From assembly GCF_913778665.1 (NCBI RefSeq), contig NZ_CAJYVQ010000011.1, positions 1 to 64,000 on the forward strand: a stretch of 64,000 bases of DNA, written 5' to 3'. A program made the translations under genes and the position numbers. A model generated the notes under the pieces. It ran no database searches. It saw only the letters and a list, made by a program, of their open reading frames with translations, and had not been told where the DNA came from. Position 1 is the stretch's first letter. Each line of letters starts with the position of its first letter. Of this stretch, positions 39,491 to 48,520 are shown in pieces. Source of the DNA: an uncultured Stenotrophomonas sp. GTDB taxonomy: Bacteria > Pseudomonadota > Gammaproteobacteria > Xanthomonadales > Xanthomonadaceae.

Positions 39491-41422
39491 ATGCTTCACC
39501 CCGTACCCAGCGCGCTGGCTCTGGCGCTGGCAGCCATGATGGCTGCCGGCCCGGCACTGGCAGACACCGCCACCTCCGCGCCCGCCACGGCGCCGCCTTC
39601 CGCCAGCGGCGACACCGAAGCCAGCAACAACTTCAGCATTGTCCGTTACCGCGCCGACTACCAGGTGCGGCCGGATGCGGGCAATGTGCAGACCGAAACC
39701 TACGAAGTCCTGCTCAAGACCAAGGCGTCCGTCGAGCAGTTCAGCCAGGTGCGGCTGAGCTACAGCGAGAAGATGGAAACGCTGGAAGTGCTTGGCGCCT
39801 ATACCATCACCGCCGACGGCCAGCGCCGCGACGTGCCGGCCGACCGCATCTACACCCAGGAAAGCTACTCCAGCGCTTCGGCGGCGATGTACGCCGACCG
39901 CAAGGTGCGGGTGATCGTGTTTCCCAACCTGGCCCCGGGCACGCGCCTGTACTACCAGGTGCGGCGGACCCAGGCCACGCCGTACTTCCCGGGCTACTTC
40001 GGCCTGTGGGAAACCTTCAATGTGTTCACCGAATACGAGGACGCCGAGGTCACCCTGAGTGCGCCGGCCAGCCTGCCGATGTTCGTCGACAGCCGCGGCG
40101 TGCAGGGCAGTGATCGGCCGACGGTGAAGAACGGCCAGGCGCAGTGGCGCTGGCGCTACCAGCGCCGCGAGGCGATGCCGGCGCAGAACTGGTCGGCCGC
40201 CGGCTGGGAGTTCGGCCCGAACATCATGGCCAGCACCTACCGTGACTGGGCGCAGATGGGGCGTGCCTACCAGCTCAAGGCAGGTCCGGCGGCCGAAGTG
40301 ACCCCGGCGCTGCAGGCGCTGGCCGATGAGATCACCGCCGGCATCAGTGGTCGCCGCGAGCAGGCCGACGCGCTGTACCGCTGGGTGGCGCAGAACATCC
40401 GTTATGTGGCGGTGTACCTGGGCAATGGCGGCCTGGAGCCGAACAGTGCGCAGAGCATCCTCGACAACCACTACGGCGACTGCAAGGATCACGTCACGAT
40501 CCTCGAGGCGCTGCTGGCAGCCAAGGGCATCGCCAGTTCGCCGGTGCTGATCGGCGCCGGCGGTGGCCCCACGCTGCCGAAGATTCCGGTGCTGGGCCGC
40601 TTCAACCACGCCATCACCTACATTCCAGAGTTCGATCTTTACCTGGATTCGACCACCGCGTGGGCGCGTTTCGGCCAGCTGCCGGAAGGTGACCTCGGTG
40701 CGCCGGTGATGCGCACGCGCGATGCCACGCTGGCGCGCACCCCGGCCAACACGCCGGAGCGCAACGCGACCTCTATGGAAGTGCGTTTCACCTTCGATGC
40801 CAACGGCAACCTGCGCGGCGAAACCGTTCCGAACCTGGGTGAGAATGCCGAGATCGGCATGCGCGCGCAGTTCTCCCAGCTCAATGCGCAGAACCGTGCG
40901 CGCGCTGAAGAGCAGATCATGGCCGCGTCCGGTTTCGACGGGCGAGGACAGCTGCAGATCCAGGGCGTACCGGTCGACCTGACCCGGCCGTTCGGCTACC
41001 GCATGGCGTTCCAGGCCGAGGACTACGCCGACTTCAGCGTGGCCGGTGGCATGGCGGTGCCGGATCCGCCGGGTGGCGAGTCGGTACGGGGGCTGTACGC
41101 CACCGCCTCGGCGCCGGCCAACGAGACGCCGTTCTACTGCAATGCCAGCCTGCGCGAAGAATCCTACCGCCTGCAGTTCCCGGCCAACGCGCCGATCATC
41201 GCCATTCCGGCCAGCCAGCGCTTTGCCAACGCCGCTGGCGAGTACCGGGTGGACTGGAGCCGTGAAGGCCAGGACGTGATCGTGCACCACCGCCTGCAGC
41301 AGAACGCGGTGCGTGGACCGGAGGCGTTGTGCCAGCCGCAGGACTACCCCGCGTTCCGCGCGCTGTACCGCGAAGTACGTCGTGGCTTCCGCGGCCAGGT
41401 GCTGTACGGCAAGCTGAAGTAG
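39491..41422 (+). CDS. Exported DUF3857 / transglutaminase-like protein
   Basis: A 643-residue protein with a signal peptide (MLHPVPSALALALAAMMAAG...ALA) behind an AAGGA ribosome site. A DUF3857 domain (about 45-215) is followed by a transglutaminase-like domain (about 260-370), with the probable catalytic Cys in YGDCKDHVTILEALL and the His in FNHAITYIPEFDLYLD. The C-terminal part (400-640) is beta-rich. It probably acts in the periplasm or outer membrane; the substrate is unknown. It follows ftsK by 38 bases. Confidence 0.88.
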   Translation: MLHPVPSALALALAAMMAAGPALADTATSAPATAPPSASGDTEASNNFSIVRYRADYQVRPDAGNVQTETYEVLLKTKASVEQFSQVRLSYSEKMETLEVLGAYTITADGQRRDVPADRIYTQESYSSASAAMYADRKVRVIVFPNLAPGTRLYYQVRRTQATPYFPGYFGLWETFNVFTEYEDAEVTLSAPASLPMFVDSRGVQGSDRPTVKNGQAQWRWRYQRREAMPAQNWSAAGWEFGPNIMASTYRDWAQMGRAYQLKAGPAAEVTPALQALADEITAGISGRREQADALYRWVAQNIRYVAVYLGNGGLEPNSAQSILDNHYGDCKDHVTILEALLAAKGIASSPVLIGAGGGPTLPKIPVLGRFNHAITYIPEFDLYLDSTTAWARFGQLPEGDLGAPVMRTRDATLARTPANTPERNATSMEVRFTFDANGNLRGETVPNLGENAEIGMRAQFSQLNAQNRARAEEQIMAASGFDGRGQLQIQGVPVDLTRPFGYRMAFQAEDYADFSVAGGMAVPDPPGGESVRGLYATASAPANETPFYCNASLREESYRLQFPANAPIIAIPASQRFANAAGEYRVDWSREGQDVIVHHRLQQNAVRGPEALCQPQDYPAFRALYREVRRGFRGQVLYGKLK

Positions 41423-41443
41423 ATCCACGCTCCGCGTGCATGG
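41419..41443. repeat. SMAG-type unit
   Basis: GTAGATCCACGCTCCGCGTG plus CATGG, which overlaps the stop codon of the transglutaminase-like gene. Confidence 0.65.
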
Positions 41444-41576
41444 CGTAATGCCGGCCTGTTCACGCATCGCCGTCCGACAGTCGGGGCGTCATAATGGCGC
41501 CCTGATCGCCCATTCAGCTTGTTCCGGGCACACTCGTATCCAACTTTCCTGGCCTGCGTGCCGACAGGATCTCCGC

Positions 41577-42215
41577 ATGAACGTCCGCCTTCGCCGTTTC
41601 CTTGCCACCACCACCCTTGCCGTGGCCTGTGCCGCCGCCAGCAGCGCCTGGGCTGGCGCACGCGATGACCTGAAGACCTTCACCAGTGGCCTGAAGGGCC
41701 TGGATGGCCAGTTCAGCCAGCAGGTGTTCGACAGCCGCGGCAAGGTGAAAGAATCGACCAGCGGCCGCGTGGCCCTGTCGGCGCCGCGCCTGTTCCGCTG
41801 GGAGTACGTGCGCCCGCACGAACAGCTGATCGTGGCCGACGGCAGGAAGGTCTGGATGTACGAGCCGGATCTGGGCCAGGCCACCGTGCGCGAGCAGGGC
41901 AAGGAAGAGCAGAACAGCCCGCTGACCGCGCTGATCAACCCGGCGCTGCTGGAACAGCAGTACGACGTCAGCGAAGAGGCCGCGCAGCGTGATGGCCTGC
42001 AGTGGCTGTCGCTGTCGCCGAAACGCGAGACCGAAGCCAGCTTCCAGTACGCCGCGCTGGGCTTCAACGCCCAGGGTCTGGCCAAGATGGAAATCACCGA
42101 CGCTGTCGGCCAGCGCACCGTGATCAGCTTCAGCGGCTGGAAGCGCAACCCGGGCTTTGCCGCCGGCACCTTCAGTTTCACCCCGCCGAAGGGCACCGAC
42201 GTCATCGGTGATTGA
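41577..42215 (+). CDS. lolA: Outer-membrane lipoprotein carrier LolA
   Basis: A 212-residue periplasmic shuttle that takes lipoproteins from LolCDE to LolB. A signal peptide (MNVRLRRFLATTTLAVACAA...) precedes the LolA fold with GLDGQFSQQVFDSRGKVKES, SAPRLFRWEY, ADGRKVWMYEPDLGQATVR and a C-terminal FTPPKGTDVIG. The start at 41577 is set by the signal peptide and AGGATC. The ftsK-lolA-rarA order is typical of gammaproteobacteria. Confidence 0.96.
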   Translation: MNVRLRRFLATTTLAVACAAASSAWAGARDDLKTFTSGLKGLDGQFSQQVFDSRGKVKESTSGRVALSAPRLFRWEYVRPHEQLIVADGRKVWMYEPDLGQATVREQGKEEQNSPLTALINPALLEQQYDVSEEAAQRDGLQWLSLSPKRETEASFQYAALGFNAQGLAKMEITDAVGQRTVISFSGWKRNPGFAAGTFSFTPPKGTDVIGD

Positions 42216-42229
42216 GGCGGGTGCTGGTG

Positions 42230-42250
42230 GGTGCCAACCTTGGTTGGCAC
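42230..42250. repeat. GGTGCC-type palindrome
   Basis: GGTGCCAACCTTGGTTGGCA plus C, 14 bases after lolA. It argues against starting rarA at the GTG inside it. Confidence 0.7.
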
Positions 42251-42260
42251 GCTCTCGCGG

Positions 42261-42266
42261 TACAAT
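42261..42266 (+). promoter_or_regulatory. Possible -10 element of rarA
   Basis: TACAAT lies six bases before the GTG at 42273, which has no clear Shine-Dalgarno. The arrangement is the same as for clpS and suggests a leaderless start. No good -35 is seen. Confidence 0.4.
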
Positions 42267-42272
42267 GAGCAG

Positions 42273-43634
42273 GTGGCAAGACATCGTTCAACTTCCTTTC
42301 CCGGCCCCGATCTGCTGAGCGTTGATCGGGATCACCTGCGCCCGCTGGCCGAGCGCATGCGCCCGCGCACCCTCGATGAAATGGTCGGGCAGAAGCGCCT
42401 GCTGGCGCCGGACAGCGCGCTGCGTCGCGCGGTCGAATCCGGCCGCGTGCATTCGATGATCCTGTGGGGCCCGCCCGGCTGCGGCAAGACCACGCTGGCG
42501 CTGCTGCTGGCCGAATATTCGGACGCCGAATTCCGTGCGATCTCCGCCGTGCTGTCCGGGCTGCCGGACGTGCGCCAGGTGCTGGCCGAGGCCGCGCAGC
42601 GCTTCGCCGAAGGCCGGCGCACCGTGCTGTTCGTGGACGAGGTGCACCGCTTCAACAAAGCGCAGCAGGATGCGTTCCTGCCGCATATCGAGCGCGGCAC
42701 GATCCTGTTCGTCGGTGCCACCACCGAGAATCCGTCGTTCGAACTGAACTCGGCACTGCTGTCGCGTTGCCGTGTGCATGTGCTGGAGGCGGTTTCGCCG
42801 ACCGATATCGTCGAGGCGCTGGAGCGTGCACTGGGCGACCGCGAGCGCGGCCTGGGCGAAGAGAGCATCGCGGTCGCGCCCGAGCTGCTGCTGGAGATCG
42901 CCACCGCCGCCGATGGTGATGTGCGGCGTGCGCTGACCCTGCTGGAGATCGCCGCCGAGCTGGCAGGCGGGGAGGGCGGTCGCATCACGCCGCAGACACT
43001 GACCCAGGTGCTGGCCGACCGCACCCGACGCTTCGACAAGGGTGGCGAGCAGTTCTACGACCAGATCTCGGCGCTGCACAAATCGGTACGCAGCTCCAAT
43101 CCCGATGCCGCGCTGTACTGGCTCACCCGCATGCTCGATGGCGGTTGCGATCCGTCCTACCTGGCGCGCCGGCTGACGCGCATGGCGATCGAGGACATCG
43201 GCCTGGCCGATCCGCGCGCGCAGAGCATGGCGCTGGAGGCGTGGGACATTTACGAACGCCTGGGCAGCCCGGAAGGTGAACTCGCCTTCGCCCAGCTGGT
43301 GCTTTACCTGGCCAGCACCGCCAAGTCGAATGCGGGCTATGCCGCGTTCAACCAGGCCAAGGCCGACGTGCGCGAGAGCGGTACCGAAGAAGTGCCGCTG
43401 CACCTGCGCAATGCGCCGACCAAGCTGATGAAGGAACTCGGCTACGGCGCCGAGTACCAGTACGACCATGACGCCGAAGGCGGCATCGCGCTGGACCAGA
43501 CCGGCTTCCCCGATGCGATGGGCGAGCGGGTGTACTACAACCCGGTGCCGCGCGGCCTGGAAATCAAGCTGAAGGAAAAGCTCGACCGCCTGCGCGCCGA
43601 ACGCGAGGCCGCGCGTGCAGTAAAGGGTCGCTGA
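42273..43634 (+). CDS. rarA: Replication-associated recombination protein RarA (MgsA)
   Basis: A 453-residue AAA+ ATPase acting at stalled replication forks. It has RMRPRTLDEMVGQKRLL, Walker A GPPGCGKTT, Walker B LFVDEVHRFN and sensor GATTENPSFELNSALLSRC, with the C-terminal tetramerisation region (about 250-440). The frame opens at a GTG at 42231, but that lies inside a palindrome. The GTG at 42273, giving about 27 residues before MRPRT, fits E. coli RarA better. Confidence 0.94.
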   Translation: MARHRSTSFPGPDLLSVDRDHLRPLAERMRPRTLDEMVGQKRLLAPDSALRRAVESGRVHSMILWGPPGCGKTTLALLLAEYSDAEFRAISAVLSGLPDVRQVLAEAAQRFAEGRRTVLFVDEVHRFNKAQQDAFLPHIERGTILFVGATTENPSFELNSALLSRCRVHVLEAVSPTDIVEALERALGDRERGLGEESIAVAPELLLEIATAADGDVRRALTLLEIAAELAGGEGGRITPQTLTQVLADRTRRFDKGGEQFYDQISALHKSVRSSNPDAALYWLTRMLDGGCDPSYLARRLTRMAIEDIGLADPRAQSMALEAWDIYERLGSPEGELAFAQLVLYLASTAKSNAGYAAFNQAKADVRESGTEEVPLHLRNAPTKLMKELGYGAEYQYDHDAEGGIALDQTGFPDAMGERVYYNPVPRGLEIKLKEKLDRLRAEREAARAVKGR

Positions 43635-43644
43635 CCCGGTTCAT

Positions 43645-43727
43645 GTAACGTCGAGCCATGCTCGACTTCGCTCTTGCACGGGCTGCAGGGCGCTCTGGAA
43701 CAGCCGTCGAGCATGGCTCGACTCCAC
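43645..43727. repeat. SMAG-type inverted pair
   Basis: GTAACGTCGAGCCATGCTCG plus AC at 43645 and GTCGAGCATGGCTCGAC at 43706-43722 face each other, between rarA and the DUF805 gene. Confidence 0.75.
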
Positions 43728-43796
43728 AGCGGCAATATTGTTCCCGGCGCCTGCATTTGGCACACTGCGCGGCTTCTCTCATCAAGGATCGATGCC

Positions 43797-44168
43797 GTGC
43801 AGGAAATGATTCTGCCGTTGAAGCGCTATGCCCAGTTCGAGGGCCGTGCCAACCGCCGCGAGTACTGGATGTTCCAGCTGTTCCTGCTGATCGTCTCAGC
43901 CGTCCTGGCGGTGCCGCTCATCGCCGGGTTGGTGATGCAGTCCGACGTCCTGGGCATCGGGTCGATCATCCTGTTCGTCGTGTTCTGGCTGGCCACGTTC
44001 GTGCCGGTCATCGCCGTTACCGTGCGCCGCCTGCACGACTGCAACCAGTCGGGCTGGATGTACCTGCTGGCCTTCGTTCCGTTTGGCGGCCTGGTCATCT
44101 TCGTGTTCGCGCTGCTGCCGGGTACGCCGCAGGAGAACGTCTACGGCCCGGTGCCTGCGGGCCCTTGA
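43797..44168 (+). CDS. DUF805 family inner-membrane protein
   Basis: A 123-residue membrane protein with an N-terminal amphipathic part (LKRYAQFEGRANRREYWMF), three hydrophobic segments (about 25-45, 55-75 and 85-110) and the family motif VTVRRLHDCNQSGW. AAGGA lies eight bases before the GTG at 43797; the ATG at 43806 is an alternative. Function unknown. Confidence 0.85.
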   Translation: MQEMILPLKRYAQFEGRANRREYWMFQLFLLIVSAVLAVPLIAGLVMQSDVLGIGSIILFVVFWLATFVPVIAVTVRRLHDCNQSGWMYLLAFVPFGGLVIFVFALLPGTPQENVYGPVPAGP

Positions 44169-44174
44169 GATTGC

Positions 44175-44200
44175 GTGAGTCGGGCATGGCTCGACTCCAC
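44175..44200. repeat. SMAG-type unit
   Basis: GTGAGTCGGGCATGGCTCGA plus CTCCAC, a somewhat diverged unit just after the DUF805 gene. Confidence 0.55.
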
Positions 44201-44213
44201 AGGGCAGGTAAAT

Positions 44214-44239
44214 GAAGCCGGCGTTTCGCCGGCTTCGCC
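44214..44239. terminator. Bidirectional terminator between convergent genes
   Basis: Perfect 10-bp arms GAAGCCGGCG and CGCCGGCTTC around TTT. Short U-rich sequence follows on both strands. It lies between the DUF805 gene and the convergent exported protein gene. Confidence 0.7.
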
Positions 44240-44240
44240 T

Positions 44241-44615
44241 TTACTTGATGGCGCAATCGCGGAATGACAGGTAGTCCGTGCCGGAGCTGAACTGCAGCGT
44301 GCAGCTGGCGGTGAAGATGGCACCTTCGTCCAGGGCGCCCAGTTTGGCCGCCTGCTGCTCATCATCGCTGGTCAGCCGGGCCAGGACATTGCCCTGGTCA
44401 TCGCCGGCCTCGATGAGCGGTTCGCCCGCCAGGTTGCTGGAAACGCCCAGTGCCACGGCGGTGAAGGTCACCGTCTGGTTGAGTTCCTGCATGCTCAGCG
44501 TCGAATTGCCGGCCTCTTCAAAGGTCCGGTAGAGCGTAGGCAGATCCTGCGCGGCATGCGCGGCCAGCGGTGTGAACAGGCCGAGGGTAAGGGCGATCAG
44601 TGCGGTGTGCTTCAA
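44241..44615 (-). CDS. Small exported protein, possible OB fold (tRNA_anti-like)
   Basis: A 124-residue protein. The signal peptide (KHTALIALTLGLFTPLAAHA) begins directly after a TTG at 44615, the only sensible start, with GAGA upstream. The mature part is beta-rich: QTVTFTAVALGVSSNLAGEP, NVLARLTSDDEQQAAKLG, GAIFTASCTLQF and TDYLSFRDCAIK. This resembles the tRNA_anti-like OB domain in exported proteins, with two Cys that could pair. Function unknown. Confidence 0.65.
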   Translation of the reverse strand: MKHTALIALTLGLFTPLAAHAAQDLPTLYRTFEEAGNSTLSMQELNQTVTFTAVALGVSSNLAGEPLIEAGDDQGNVLARLTSDDEQQAAKLGALDEGAIFTASCTLQFSSGTDYLSFRDCAIK

Positions 44616-44815
44616 GGGAGTCTCACAATCATGGGATCCAATCCCATGGCGGTTGTGGCGCGATGAACGCAACCCGCAGGCGGCAACGTGCCCGCCGTCC
44701 ATGGCTGCGCTGGAAGCGGGGCGATCCAATGCCCCGGTGGCCGGCAACATAGGGGAATCGGCGCCCCCTGTGCAACCGGGCATGCGCGCGCGTGATACAC
44801 AGCGTGACGTGTGAT

Positions 44816-44834
44816 CGATGTGATAATCATTCGC
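44816..44834 (+). promoter_or_regulatory. Fur box upstream of the iron/haem operon
   Basis: The core GATAATCATT (44822-44831) is a perfect half of the 19-bp Fur consensus; the flanks match partly. It lies about 65 bases before the esterase ATG, near TAGACT (-10-like) at 44843. Confidence 0.65.
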
Positions 44835-44895
44835 GTTTGAGGTAGACTGCGGTCCCCTGTGAATCTGCGGCCGCGGGCCGCCTCTGCCGCCGCCG

Positions 44896-45924
44896 ATGAA
44901 GCATTTCGTTCTGCCTTTGCACCGTGGTCCGATGGCCCGCGGCCTGGTCGCTCTGTTGATGGGCCTGCTCCTGGCTACTCCGTACGCCCACGCGCAGCAG
45001 CGCAACCCGCTGCAGAAGATCGGCCACACCGTGCTCGACGAGCCGGCCGCCAGCTATCGCTTCGAGCATTTCGTGGTGGACAGCCCCGACCGGCAACGCC
45101 GCTGGCGGGTGAACGTGGCGATCCCGGCCAAGGCCGGCAAGGCGCCGCTGCCGGTGCTGTACGCGCTGGATGGGAATGCCGTGGCGATGGTGCTGGACCA
45201 GGCGATCCTGGCCGAACTGGCAGCACGCAAGGCACCGCCGGTGCTGGTACTGATCGGCTACGACAACGACCTGCGCATCGATTCGAAGGCGCGCACACTC
45301 GATTACACCGCGTGGATCGACCGGGCCGACGACGAGAGCGGCAGCACGCAGGCGGTGGGCGGTGGTGCGGCTGCCTTCCTTGATGTGATCGAGCGCCGCA
45401 TCAAGCCGGAAGTCGAGCGCCGTGCACGCATCGATGCGCAGCAGCAAGCGCTGTGGGGCCACTCGCTGGGCGGCCTGTTCGTGCTCAATGCGCTGTATAC
45501 CCGGCCCGCAGCGTTCCAGTCGTATCTGGCGGCCAGTCCCTCGCTGTGGTGGAGCCAGGGCGCGGCGCTGGGTGATCCGGAACAGCAGTTCGTGCAGAAC
45601 GTGCATGGCCAGCCGGCAAAGCTCTGGCTGATGCTCGGCGGTGCCGAGCGTGTTGGCGATCGTGGCAAGCGCGACCTGAACAACCCACGCGTGGTCGCGC
45701 ACTTGCGCCGCATTGGCGGTGCCACGCCGGATGCGGCGATGCGGTTGTCCGAGCGGCTGGCCAAGGTGCCGGGCCTGAGCGTGCAGTACCGCGAGTTCCC
45801 GGGCCTGGGACACGGCCCGATGCTGCCGGCCTCGTTCCATGCCGCGCTGCATGAACTGTACGGCGTGACCGATCGCAGTGCCCGCGACGGTGCCGCCAAT
45901 GGCGGTGACAGCACCGCAGAATGA
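44896..45924 (+). CDS. Exported alpha/beta-hydrolase, siderophore-esterase-like
   Basis: A 342-residue esterase of the esterase-D/IroE-Fes type. The hydrophobic N-terminus (MARGLVALLMGLLLATPYAHA) directs export. The nucleophile elbow GHSLGG (in LWGHSLGGLFVLNAL) provides the catalytic Ser, and the His is probably in GLGHGPMLPASFHAAL near the end. Its place behind a Fur box and before a periplasmic binding protein and ABC transporter suggests hydrolysis of ferric siderophores in the periplasm. Substrate inferred. Confidence 0.82.
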   Translation: MKHFVLPLHRGPMARGLVALLMGLLLATPYAHAQQRNPLQKIGHTVLDEPAASYRFEHFVVDSPDRQRRWRVNVAIPAKAGKAPLPVLYALDGNAVAMVLDQAILAELAARKAPPVLVLIGYDNDLRIDSKARTLDYTAWIDRADDESGSTQAVGGGAAAFLDVIERRIKPEVERRARIDAQQQALWGHSLGGLFVLNALYTRPAAFQSYLAASPSLWWSQGAALGDPEQQFVQNVHGQPAKLWLMLGGAERVGDRGKRDLNNPRVVAHLRRIGGATPDAAMRLSERLAKVPGLSVQYREFPGLGHGPMLPASFHAALHELYGVTDRSARDGAANGGDSTAE

Positions 45925-46047
45925 ATCGCCTCGCACGCAATCCCGTGCGAGCCCCACTACCCAGGCGAGGCTGCCGACGTGCAGCGGCCCAGGCAACCGA
46001 TGAATCCCGCGCCACGTGGCGCGGCCTACGTGTGCAAGGAGCCTTCC

Positions 46048-47424
46048 ATGTCGTTCCGTCCGTCTTACCGTTTTGCCTCTCTCGCCGCCGGCCTGTTGCT
46101 GGCCGTGAGCGCCACCGCGCAGCCGGTGTTCGACCAGCCGGCCAACGCCACCTTCAAGGGCGAAGTCGTCTCACGCGGTGAGAACGTCGTGCCGGGCAGC
46201 ACCGCTGACGTGGTCGGCCGAGGCTTCGTGCCGGGCCAGAAGGTGAGTCTGCTGCGTGGCGACAGCGTGCTCAATGCGCAGCCGCTGGTGGTCGATGCCG
46301 ATGGCAACTTCAAGACCCAGCTGAGCATTCCGGCCGACGCGGTGCCGGGCACCCATCCGGTGGTGGTGCGCGCGAGCCAGCCGGCCGCAGCCACGGTGCT
46401 GAAGCTGCGCGTATCGCCGCAGCTGCCGCTGTCCGGCCAGGCGCAGTTCGCCACCCAGTCCAACAAGCTGGTGCCGGGCCTGTACCAGTCCGCCTACAGC
46501 GCGGCCAGCAACGCGGTGTTCGTCACCTCGGCCGTGGGCCGCCCGCCGGTGACCCAGTCGCAGCTGCTGAAGCTGGATCCGAAGACCCTGAAGGTGACCA
46601 GGGCGATCACCCCGGCGCAGGTGCCGGGCAGCAAGAACGGTGCGGTGTACGCGGTCTATGGCGTGGGCGTGGATGACACCAACGGCAATGTGTGGGTGAC
46701 CAATACCCGCCAGAATTCGATTGCGGTCTATCGCCAGAAGGACCTGTCGCTGGTCCACCAGTTCCCGGTCGATGCCGTACCGCACGCGCGCGACGTGGTG
46801 GTCGACGGCACCCACGGCAAGGTGTTCGCCTCGGCCACGGGTGAGGACCACCTGTCGGTGTTCGATGCCAGGACCTTCAAGGAGCTGCCGCAGGTGACGC
46901 TGGAGTCCGGCGTGGATGACGGGAAGTTCACCCCGATGAGCCTGGTGCTGGACGAGAAGGGCGGCAAGCTGTTCACCGTCAGCATTGGTACCCCGGAAGC
47001 GGCGGTGATCGATGTGGCCAGCGGCAAGGTCGAAAAGGTCATCGACCTGGGCAACTCGATCAGCGCCTCCGGCGTGGCCTTTGACGCCGCGCGCAATCGC
47101 CTGTACGTGGCCTCGCAGGGTACCGACAACCTGCTGATCGTCGATGTGGCCGCCGGCAAGGTGCTGTACGACGTGCCGGTCGGCGCCGGCGCACTGAATG
47201 TTGCTTTCGATGATGCCTCGGGCCTGGCCTATGTCAGCAGCCGCGGCGCCGGCACGATCACCGTGGTCAACGGCGAGGGCAAGGTCGTGGCCAATCTCGA
47301 TGGCGGCACGCTGCCGAACCATGTGCGTGCCGATGGCAAGGGCAACGTGTTTGCCGTGAACAAGTCGCGCGGCGCGGAAGACCCGAAGGGTGACCGCATT
47401 ACCCGCATCACCCCGAAGCAGTAA
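46048..47424 (+). CDS. Exported YncE-family beta-propeller protein
   Basis: A 458-residue periplasmic or surface protein. A signal peptide (MSFRPSYRFASLAAGLLLAVSATA) is followed by an Ig-like region (about 30-125: PGSTADVVGRGFVPGQKVSL). A seven-bladed YncE/YVTN propeller (about 140-455) has repeated blades such as NGNVWVTNTRQNSIAVYRQK, RLYVASQGTDNLLIVDVAAG and GLAYVSSRGAGTITVVNGEG. AAGGAG precedes the ATG. Iron-regulated YncE is known in E. coli with unclear function; binding of haem, siderophore or DNA here is not shown. Confidence 0.85.
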   Translation: MSFRPSYRFASLAAGLLLAVSATAQPVFDQPANATFKGEVVSRGENVVPGSTADVVGRGFVPGQKVSLLRGDSVLNAQPLVVDADGNFKTQLSIPADAVPGTHPVVVRASQPAAATVLKLRVSPQLPLSGQAQFATQSNKLVPGLYQSAYSAASNAVFVTSAVGRPPVTQSQLLKLDPKTLKVTRAITPAQVPGSKNGAVYAVYGVGVDDTNGNVWVTNTRQNSIAVYRQKDLSLVHQFPVDAVPHARDVVVDGTHGKVFASATGEDHLSVFDARTFKELPQVTLESGVDDGKFTPMSLVLDEKGGKLFTVSIGTPEAAVIDVASGKVEKVIDLGNSISASGVAFDAARNRLYVASQGTDNLLIVDVAAGKVLYDVPVGAGALNVAFDDASGLAYVSSRGAGTITVVNGEGKVVANLDGGTLPNHVRADGKGNVFAVNKSRGAEDPKGDRITRITPKQ

Positions 47425-47473
47425 GTCACAGGGCAGGGTGGCGTCCGCGCTGCCCTGCCCGCAAGGAGAACCC

Positions 47474-48520
47474 ATGAACATCGCCTCCCGTCTGCGCCTG
47501 TGTGCGCTTCCGCTGGCCGTCTCGCTGGTGGTGGCCGCCTGTGGTGGTGCGTCGGCGCCAGCCGGCACCGACAAGCCCGCCGCTGCGCCCGCCGCGAGCG
47601 CCGCCACCGATGCCGCGCTGCCGGCCGGCTGGCAGCGGTTGACTGGCACCGACATGCCGTCCGTGCAGGGCCAGAAAGCGGTGCTGCCGACCCAGGTGCA
47701 CTCCGATGACGGCGCTGATATCAACGTGACCGACACCAGCCGCATCATTGCCGGCGGCGACGATGTCATCGCGGTGATCGAGGCGCTGGGCCTGGGCAAG
47801 CAGGTGTTTGCTGCGCCGACCAACACCACCACCCAGGCCGGCCTGGCCGCGCCGCACAAGTTCCTGTTCAACCGCACCACCGGCGTGGAAGGCGTGCTGA
47901 GCCTGAAGGGCTCGCTGTTCCTCGGCAACAGCCTGCGTCGCCATACCGAACTGGCAATGAAGCTGCGCGAGGTGGGCGAGCCGGCCGTGGTCATCGACGA
48001 TCTGCAGCCGGCGCCGGACAAGGTGCGCAAGGTCGCTGCGGCGCTTGGGCTGGCTGAGGCTGGGCAGGCGCTGGCGACCCAGGTGCAGCGCCAGCTGGAC
48101 GAGGCGGCGGCACTGGGCAGGGGCCTGGGCCATGCGCCGCGCGTGATCCATGTTTCGGCGACCGGTGCCGGTGGCGCGCCGACCGTGGCCGGTGCCGACA
48201 GCGCCTCGGCGCAGCTGATTGCGCTGGCCGGCGGCGCCAACATCGGTACCGAAGCGGGAGTGAAGAACTACTCGCAGCTGAGCAATGAAGGTGTGGTCGC
48301 CGCCGCACCGGAGGTGATCCTGGTGACCGAGCATGACCTGCAGCTGTTTGGGGGTGCCGAGGGACTGTGGAAGTCCTACCCGACGCTGAAGCAGACCCCG
48401 GCCGGGCAGGCCAACCGGGTCTGGGTGATGCCGGACGTGCAGCTGAAGTACACCAGCACCGGTTCCGGAGCCGGTGCGCTGGCGCTGGCCAAGGCGTTCG
48501 CAGCGATGCCGAAGGCATGA
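47474..48520 (+). CDS. Haem/iron ABC transporter substrate-binding lipoprotein (HmuT-like)
   Basis: A 348-residue lipoprotein with lipobox VVAACGG near residue 23 and AAGGAG before the ATG. The helical-backbone binding fold of the FepB/HmuT class shows DTSRIIAGGDDVIAVIEALG, GGANIGTEAGVKNYSQLSNE and AAPEVILVTEHDLQLFGGAE, all HmuT-like. The stop overlaps the permease start (ATGA). Haem is the most likely ligand; a ferric siderophore is possible. Confidence 0.85.
   Translation: MNIASRLRLCALPLAVSLVVAACGGASAPAGTDKPAAAPAASAATDAALPAGWQRLTGTDMPSVQGQKAVLPTQVHSDDGADINVTDTSRIIAGGDDVIAVIEALGLGKQVFAAPTNTTTQAGLAAPHKFLFNRTTGVEGVLSLKGSLFLGNSLRRHTELAMKLREVGEPAVVIDDLQPAPDKVRKVAAALGLAEAGQALATQVQRQLDEAAALGRGLGHAPRVIHVSATGAGGAPTVAGADSASAQLIALAGGANIGTEAGVKNYSQLSNEGVVAAAPEVILVTEHDLQLFGGAEGLWKSYPTLKQTPAGQANRVWVMPDVQLKYTSTGSGAGALALAKAFAAMPKA

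Noticed and set aside
39344..41467. A 707-codon minus-strand frame opposite the transglutaminase-like gene
   Set aside because: The plus strand shows a signal peptide, ribosome site and conserved domains; the antisense frame has none.
42231..42272. Longer rarA start at GTG 42231
   Set aside because: The codon lies in a repetitive palindrome 15 bases after lolA, and the extra residues are not expected in RarA.
43535..43785. Short minus-strand frames (73-76 codons) after rarA
   Set aside because: They read through an inverted SMAG pair and the rarA end; the translation reflects repeat sequence.
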